Positions 7,292 to 11,031 of a stretch of DNA of 11,031 bases are shown piece by piece (within the stretch, counting starts at the first letter, position 1; each line of letters starts with the position of its first letter). Both the position numbers and the translations under genes were made by a program. Source of the stretch: Pseudomonadota bacterium (GTDB lineage Bacteria > Pseudomonadota > Alphaproteobacteria > Rhizobiales > Rhizobiaceae); contig JAEYXI010000474.1 of the NCBI GenBank assembly GCA_023428515.1, forward strand, positions 1 through 11,031, written 5' to 3'. Below the pieces are notes generated by a model. That model had not been told where the DNA came from. It did no database searches and worked only from the letters and a program-made list of their open reading frames with translations.

Positions 7292-7999
7292 TCAAACCCC
7301 CAGCACCTCGTGAAGCTCGCCCATGCGGCGCTCCAACTCGCCGACCGGGAATTGCGACAGCACTTTGCCATGCTCCATGAGGTAGAAACGGTCGGCGACG
7401 CGGCTGGCGAAGCGGAAGTTCTGTTCCACCAGCAGGATGGTCATACCGCGCTTCTTCAATGTCACCAGCAGGTCGCCGATGCGCTGTACGATCACAGGCG
7501 CCAGTCCCTCCGTCGGTTCGTCCAGCAGGAGAACCTTGACGCCGGTGCGCAGGATGCGCGCGATCGCCAGCATCTGCTGCTCACCGCCCGACAGCTTGGT
7601 GCCCGGGCTCGTCCGCCGCTCTTCGAGGTTCGGGAACAGCTCATAGATTTCCTTCACGCTCATCCCGCCCTCGGCCACGACCGGCGGCAGAAGCAGGTTC
7701 TCGTCGACCGTCAGCGTCGCGAAAATGCCGCGCTCTTCAGGCACGTAGCCTATCCCCGCGCGCGCTGTATGGTGCAGCGGCAGGCGCATGAGATCATGGC
7801 CAGCGAAGGTGATCTTGCCCGTGCGCTTGCGGATCAGGCCCATGATGGCGCGCAACGTCGTGGTCTTGCCAACGCCGTTGCGGCCGAGCAAAGTCACCGT
7901 CTCGCCTTCGCTTACATCGAGGTCGACGCCGTGCAGTGCATGGCTTTCGCCGTACCAGGCGTTGAGGTCACGGACGGAGAGCAGCGGTGTCTCAGGCAT
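7292..7999 (-). CDS. livF: Branched-chain/amide-type ABC transporter ATP-binding protein LivF
   Basis: Cytoplasmic ATPase that drives the importer together with LivG. The 235 residues equal the usual LivF length. Walker A is GRNGVGKT (39-46), followed by the LivF-specific GYVPEERGIFATLTVDENL (84-102), ABC signature LSGGEQQ (136-142), Walker B VLLLDEP (156-162), the D-loop segment EGLAP and the switch region ILLVEQN. The ATG at 7999 is preferred over a GTG at 8023, because MPETPLLSVRDLNAWYG matches where family members begin and the longer form would overlap livG by 32 nt. With 7999 the overlap with the end of livG is 8 nt. All catalytic elements are present. Confidence 0.95.
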   Translation of the reverse strand: MPETPLLSVRDLNAWYGESHALHGVDLDVSEGETVTLLGRNGVGKTTTLRAIMGLIRKRTGKITFAGHDLMRLPLHHTARAGIGYVPEERGIFATLTVDENLLLPPVVAEGGMSVKEIYELFPNLEERRTSPGTKLSGGEQQMLAIARILRTGVKVLLLDEPTEGLAPVIVQRIGDLLVTLKKRGMTILLVEQNFRFASRVADRFYLMEHGKVLSQFPVGELERRMGELHEVLGV

Positions 8000-8783
8000 G
8001 CTCGGACCCCATATAGGCCTCACGCACGTTGGGATCCTCGCTCACAGTGGCATAGTCGCCCGCGGCGATCACCTGGCCGCGCTGCAGAACCGTGACCCGG
8101 TCGGCGATATCGGCGACAACGGAGAGATTGTGCTCGACCATCAGGACGGCGCGATCGGCTGCAATCGATTTGACCAGCTTCGAGATGGTCCCGACGTCTT
8201 CGTGGCCCATGCCGGCCATGGGCTCGTCGAGCAACAGCACTTTCGGGTCGAGTGCCAGTGTCGTGGCGATTTCCAGCACCCGTTTGCGCCCGTAGGAGAG
8301 GTCCGCGGCAAGGCGATGCTTCGCGTTGTCGAGGCCGACCGCATGCAGAAGTTCCTCGGCACGCGGCGTGAGCCGATCGAGCATCGACAGGGAGCGCCAG
8401 AACTGGCTGGCCAACCCGTTCGGGCGTTGCAGGGCCACGCGCACATTGTCGAGTACGGTCAGGTGCGGAAACGTCGCCGATATCTGGAACGATCGCACCA
8501 CGCCCATTTGCGCGACCTTCGCTGGAGGCGCCCTGGTGATGTCGTTGCCCTCGAGGGTGATCGAACCAGCGGTCGGCTGCAGGAATTTTGTCAGCAGATT
8601 GAAGACCGTGGTCTTGCCCGCACCGTTGGGACCGATCAGCGCGTGGATCTTGCCGTGATGGACATCGAGGTCGACGTCCTTGACGGCTACAAAGCCCGCA
8701 AAATCACGACGAAGGCCGCGGGCGGAGAGGACCGCCCGCGGCTCGTTGGGATGGGAGGAATTCGGTGCAGCCACAGGCTGCAC
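7992..8783 (-). CDS. livG: Branched-chain/amide-type ABC transporter ATP-binding protein LivG
   Basis: Second cytoplasmic ATPase of the importer. The 263 residues contain Walker A GPNGAGKT (51-58), the Q-loop region VVRSFQISATFPHLTVLDNV (95-114), the LivG-type signature LSYGRKR (162-168), Walker B LLLDEP (183-188), MAGMGHED, and switch His218 in MVEHN. The N-terminal 15 residues before the first strand are longer and more polar than usual. The start is a GTG at 8783, directly after the livK stop with no spacing. No ATG exists before the conserved domain, and the only other candidate is a GTG three codons in. The GTG at 8783 is the first triplet of a perfect 8-bp hairpin (8765-8783), so initiation probably depends on ribosomes finishing livK. 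Function is secure; the exact start is moderate. Confidence 0.93.
   Translation of the reverse strand: MQPVAAPNSSHPNEPRAVLSARGLRRDFAGFVAVKDVDLDVHHGKIHALIGPNGAGKTTVFNLLTKFLQPTAGSITLEGNDITRAPPAKVAQMGVVRSFQISATFPHLTVLDNVRVALQRPNGLASQFWRSLSMLDRLTPRAEELLHAVGLDNAKHRLAADLSYGRKRVLEIATTLALDPKVLLLDEPMAGMGHEDVGTISKLVKSIAADRAVLMVEHNLSVVADIADRVTVLQRGQVIAAGDYATVSEDPNVREAYMGSEHA
8765..8783 (-). promoter_or_regulatory. Intercistronic hairpin covering the livG start codon
   Basis: On the mRNA, GTGCAGCC-TGT-GGCTGCAC forms a perfect 8-bp, GC-rich stem with a 3-nt loop. Its first base is the first base of the livG GTG and directly follows the livK TGA. No U-tract follows, so it is not a standard terminator. It could protect the 3' end of the livK message or block free initiation at livG, so that the binding protein is made in excess over the ATPases. 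Confidence 0.55.
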
Positions 8784-9992
8784 TCACTTCACCAGCGGGC
8801 AGCCTGATTCCGCCGGCTTGATATAGGCTTCGTCGCCGGGAATTGTCGCCAGCACCTTATAGTAGTCCCAGGGCTGGGTGCTTTCCGACGGCTTCTTCAC
8901 CTCCATCAGATACATGTCGTAGATCATGCGGCCGTTGGCTCCAACCTTGCCGCCTTGCGCAAAGATGTCGTCGACGGGCATCTCGTGCAGGTTCTTGGCC
9001 ACCGCCTCGGTTTCGTCCGTGCCGGCCTTGTCGATCGCCTTCAGGTACTGCATGACCGCGGAGTAGGTCCCGGCCTGGATCATATTCGGCATGCGGCCGG
9101 TGCGCTCCATGAATTTCTTCGACCATTCGCGCGATTTGTCGTCACGGTCCCAGTAGAAGCCTTCAGTGAGCGTCAACCCCTGCGCCGCCTCGAGTCCGAG
9201 GCCATGCACCTCCGCCAGAGTGAAGAGCAGCGCGGCCAGGCGCTGCCCGCCGGCCACGATGCCGAACTCGGCCGCCTGCTTGATCGAGTTCGAGGTATCA
9301 AGACCGGCATTCGCAAGCCCGATCACCTTCGCGCCCGATGATTGCGCCTGCAGCAGGAAGGATGAATAGTCCGTCGTCGCCAAAGGATGACGAACGGCCC
9401 CGACAACAGTGCCTCCCTTGGATTTGACGAAATTGGACGTCTGCTCCTCGAGCGAGTAGCCAAAGGCATAGTCGGCGGTAAGGAAGAACCAGGTGTCGCC
9501 GCCCTGCTCGACCAGCGCCCCACCGGTGCCAACCGCCAGCGCATGCGTGTCATAGGCCCAATGGAAGCCGTAAGGCGAGCACGCCTTGCCGGTCAGATCG
9601 GTGGTTGCCGCACCCGTTACGATGTCGATCTTCTTCTTTTCAGCCGAGATGCCCTGCACGGCAAGAGCCACCGATGACGTCGTCAGTTCCATGATCGCGT
9701 CGACCTGCTCGGTGTCATACCACTGGCGCGCGATGTTGGATGCGATATCGGGCTTGTTCTGGTGATCGGCCGTAACGACCTCGATCGGCATGTCCTTTAC
9801 CTTGCCGCCGAAATCCTCAACCGCCATTTTGGCGGCCTCGAAGGACCATTTGCCGCCGAAATCGGCATAGACGCCCGACTGGTCGTTCAGGATGCCAATC
9901 TTGACCTTGTTGTCCGAAAACTGCTGCGCGGCGGCAGGATAGGATGCGCTGACCAAAAGGGCGATCGCAAGGGCGCTCAGTCTAACCGTCAT
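8784..9992 (-). CDS. livK: Liv-type ABC transporter substrate-binding protein LivK
   Basis: Periplasmic receptor of the importer, Peripla_BP_6 (branched-chain amino acid/amide) family. The 402-residue precursor has a signal peptide (MTVRLSALAIALLVSASYPAAA, probable cut AAA|QQ). The mature part begins DNKVKIGILNDQSGVYADFGG, the standard first strand and ligand loop of the family. Later landmarks are VTADHQNKPDIA, DAIMELTTSSVALAV and the inter-lobe stretch WFFLTADYAFGYSLE. Two Cys (KACSPYG and the C-terminal GCPLVK) could form a disulfide. The start at 9992 has a strong GGGAGGA site 7 nt upstream; a frame extending back to 10109 lacks any support. That ribosome site lies wholly inside a hairpin (9997-10042). 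It heads the livKGFHM block. In rhizobia such proteins bind amino acids, amides, urea or aromatic acids; the ligand here cannot be named. Confidence 0.93.
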   Translation of the reverse strand: MTVRLSALAIALLVSASYPAAAQQFSDNKVKIGILNDQSGVYADFGGKWSFEAAKMAVEDFGGKVKDMPIEVVTADHQNKPDIASNIARQWYDTEQVDAIMELTTSSVALAVQGISAEKKKIDIVTGAATTDLTGKACSPYGFHWAYDTHALAVGTGGALVEQGGDTWFFLTADYAFGYSLEEQTSNFVKSKGGTVVGAVRHPLATTDYSSFLLQAQSSGAKVIGLANAGLDTSNSIKQAAEFGIVAGGQRLAALLFTLAEVHGLGLEAAQGLTLTEGFYWDRDDKSREWSKKFMERTGRMPNMIQAGTYSAVMQYLKAIDKAGTDETEAVAKNLHEMPVDDIFAQGGKVGANGRMIYDMYLMEVKKPSESTQPWDYYKVLATIPGDEAYIKPAESGCPLVK

Positions 9993-9996
9993 GAAC

Positions 9997-10042
9997 TCTT
10001 CCTCCCATGGATGAGCCTTAACATTGCATCCTGGGAGGAAGA
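9997..10042 (-). promoter_or_regulatory. 5'-leader hairpin sequestering the livK Shine-Dalgarno
   Basis: In the mRNA sense, TCTTCCTCCCA (10042-10032) pairs without mismatch with TGGGAGGAAGA (10007-9997), 11 bp. The stem continues, after one bulged base (10008), with GGATG/CATCC (5 bp) and closes with a 13-nt loop (10014-10026). The distal arm contains the entire livK ribosome site GGGAGGAAG and ends 4 nt before the ATG. Formation of this stem should block initiation. No U-tract follows, so a terminator is unlikely. Whether it is a thermosensor, a protein or small-RNA target, or a coupling device cannot be told from sequence. Confidence 0.65.
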
Positions 10043-10132
10043 CCGCAAATGAGCAGAAGGTAGAAGGCGAAGCCGGTCGAGTGCGAGTTGGCGAAATAGC
10101 CCCGGTCAAGCAAAATCCCGCGCTAGGCCATG

Positions 10133-10163
10133 GAAAATATCGACCTTGCGCGCCAGCGGTCGA
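10133..10163 (-). terminator. Weak terminator-like hairpin after the PanB-like gene
   Basis: On the minus strand, TCGACC (10163-10158) and GGTCGA (10145-10140) form a 6-bp stem around a 12-nt loop. They are followed by TATTTTC, three bases after the PanB-like stop codon. The stem is short and the T-tract is broken, so termination would be partial at best, and read-through into livK is plausible. Confidence 0.3.
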
Positions 10164-10165
10164 AA

Positions 10166-10957
10166 TCAGATCTTCGCCATGAAAGCGTCGAATTCCCCGG
10201 GATCCATCCTCACTATGTGGCGATCCTCGGGATAGGCGCGGCTGTTACAATCCGAGACGAACTCCGAGAAGGCAGCCACACGCTCGGCCTGGAGCCGATC
10301 GTATTCGGCGGCAAAATTACGGTAGACCTTGGAATGGCGCGGCATGTGTCCGCGGTTCTGGCCCAGCACATCCTCGGCGAAGAGGTATTGGGCATCGCAG
10401 CCGGTCCCCGCGCCCATGGAAATCATGAACAGGCTGGTTCGCTCGGATATTGCCGCCGCGACCTCGACGGGGACGACCTCTATTTCCGCCCCAAAGGCTC
10501 CCGCCTGTTCCAACTGACGAACCGCTTCCAGAATTTCGAGGGCGCTGTCCGCCGTCTTTCCCACGGCCTTCCAGCCGCCGGTCCATGTATGGCGCGACGG
10601 GATGAGGCCGACATGACCGATGACGGGAATGGCTTCGTCGGCCATGCGCTTGATGGTTGCATAGCTCGCGCTGCAATACACGGCATCGGCGCCTGCCCTG
10701 TACATCTTGAATGCCCAGCGGACGAAATCGTCCGCCGTGCCGATCTCGAAGAAGTTTTCTCCCGGCATCGAGAAAAGACTGGGCGCTGCATCGCGATATC
10801 CGGGGTCAAGCATCAGATCGGGCGGAATGGAGACGATATCGACACCCGCCTGCTCGGCTGCCGCGGCCTCTTCGAGCGTAACGACACGCAACATGGTAAG
10901 CTGGCGCTTGCCTTTCATGGCGCGCAAATCGTGGATTGTCGGTCGCATTCTGCTCAT
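10166..10957 (-). CDS. PanB-like protein (ketopantoate hydroxymethyltransferase / PEP mutase superfamily), active site divergent
   Basis: The 263 residues match PanB in length, and the second half aligns well by eye: IPVIGHVGLIPS (110-121), QAGAFGAEIEVVP with E160 at the place of the PanB catalytic Glu, and MGAGTGCDAQYLFAEDVLG (181-199). The first half departs from it. The metal-binding VGDSLGM motif is replaced by VSIPPDLML (42-50), the segment holding the second Asp is not recognisable, and the AVKLEGG-type motif reads AVYCSASY (92-99). An enzyme making ketopantoate is therefore unlikely; a different aldol/lyase reaction or a lost one is inferred. The ATG at 10957 follows GAGAGGGA with good spacing; an upstream frame to 11023 has no support, and an ATG at 10948 is possible. 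It lies upstream of livK on the same strand with a 173-bp gap, which suggests a link to the transported compound. Confidence 0.75.
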   Translation of the reverse strand: MSRMRPTIHDLRAMKGKRQLTMLRVVTLEEAAAAEQAGVDIVSIPPDLMLDPGYRDAAPSLFSMPGENFFEIGTADDFVRWAFKMYRAGADAVYCSASYATIKRMADEAIPVIGHVGLIPSRHTWTGGWKAVGKTADSALEILEAVRQLEQAGAFGAEIEVVPVEVAAAISERTSLFMISMGAGTGCDAQYLFAEDVLGQNRGHMPRHSKVYRNFAAEYDRLQAERVAAFSEFVSDCNSRAYPEDRHIVRMDPGEFDAFMAKI

Positions 10958-11031
10958 GTCGTCCCTCTCAGGCGGCAAGTGATGAGTATGATGGCCGGAG
11001 CGAGAGCCCCGAAAAGCGGTCAATCCAACTG

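Noticed and set aside
6403..7371. Second minus-strand frame over livH (322 codons)
   Set aside because: Arg/Ala-rich, no membrane helices, out of frame with the clear LivH permease.
7310..8807. Plus-strand frames across livF and livG
   Set aside because: Antisense to two intact ABC ATPases; no start signals or known domains.
9993..10109. 39-residue N-terminal extension of LivK
   Set aside because: It would put the signal peptide in the middle of the protein; a strong ribosome site marks the ATG at 9992.
10081..10110. CTTGAC (10110-10105, minus strand) as the livK -35
   Set aside because: The -35 is a perfect match to the rhizobial consensus, but the sequence 17-18 bp downstream (CTCGCA/TCGCAC) is a poor -10, so I did not list it as a promoter. 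It would, however, place the SD hairpin in the transcript.
10958..11031. Search for a gene or promoter in the right-hand edge sequence
   Set aside because: There is a TTGACC on the minus strand (11024-11019 region) without a matching -10, and no coding frame with support; nothing reportable.
1..11031. tRNA, rRNA, CRISPR, insertion-sequence or attachment-site signals
   Set aside because: No cloverleaf-like segment, regularly spaced repeats, transposase motifs or terminal inverted repeats were seen on either strand.

Overview
The window looks like accessory chromosomal or replicon DNA from a GC-rich alphaproteobacterium, most like Rhizobiales (Mesorhizobium or Phyllobacteriaceae type). This rests on the high GC content, the tightly overlapping ABC-transporter and catabolic operons, TTGAC/CTATA-like promoter elements, and the gene families present. 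Taxonomy is inferred from style only, because no rRNA or other marker gene is present.

Layout. (1) Positions 1-1209, minus strand: the N-terminal 403 residues of a family-1 (sugar-type) ABC solute-binding protein that runs off the left edge. (2) Positions 1210-1358: a 149-bp divergent control region with two face-to-face promoter candidates that share a palindromic CTATAG. (3) Positions 1359-5408, plus strand: a compact four-gene unit with an aldehyde dehydrogenase, a creatininase-family amidohydrolase, a Gfo/Idh/MocA oxidoreductase and a GntR/FCD regulator. Start and stop codons overlap between the first three, and 20 bp precede the regulator. (4) Positions 5420-9992, minus strand, convergent with the regulator: a complete branched-chain/amide-type ABC transporter in the order livK-livG-livF-livH-livM. 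(5) Positions 10166-10957, minus strand, upstream of livK: a PanB-like (ketopantoate hydroxymethyltransferase superfamily) protein that lacks the usual metal-binding motif. The last 74 bp (10958-11031) hold no gene I can recognise.

How the parts may work together. The sugar-type binding protein and the divergent ALDH/amidohydrolase/oxidoreductase set read as an uptake-plus-catabolism cassette under the local GntR regulator. The sequence does not reveal its substrate; a sugar-derived lactone, lactam or amide is an inference from the enzyme families. The Liv-type transporter with the PanB-like enzyme reads as a second, separate uptake unit.

The most unusual signals are not genes. The livK Shine-Dalgarno is fully buried in an 11-bp perfect stem extended by 5 more pairs. 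A possible 11-codon leader frame starts in the loop of that hairpin and ends in an ATGA overlap with livK. A second perfect 8-bp hairpin begins exactly at the livG GTG start, immediately after the livK stop. Together these suggest post-transcriptional tuning of binding-protein versus transporter synthesis. No tRNA, rRNA, insertion sequence, CRISPR array or integrase was seen.
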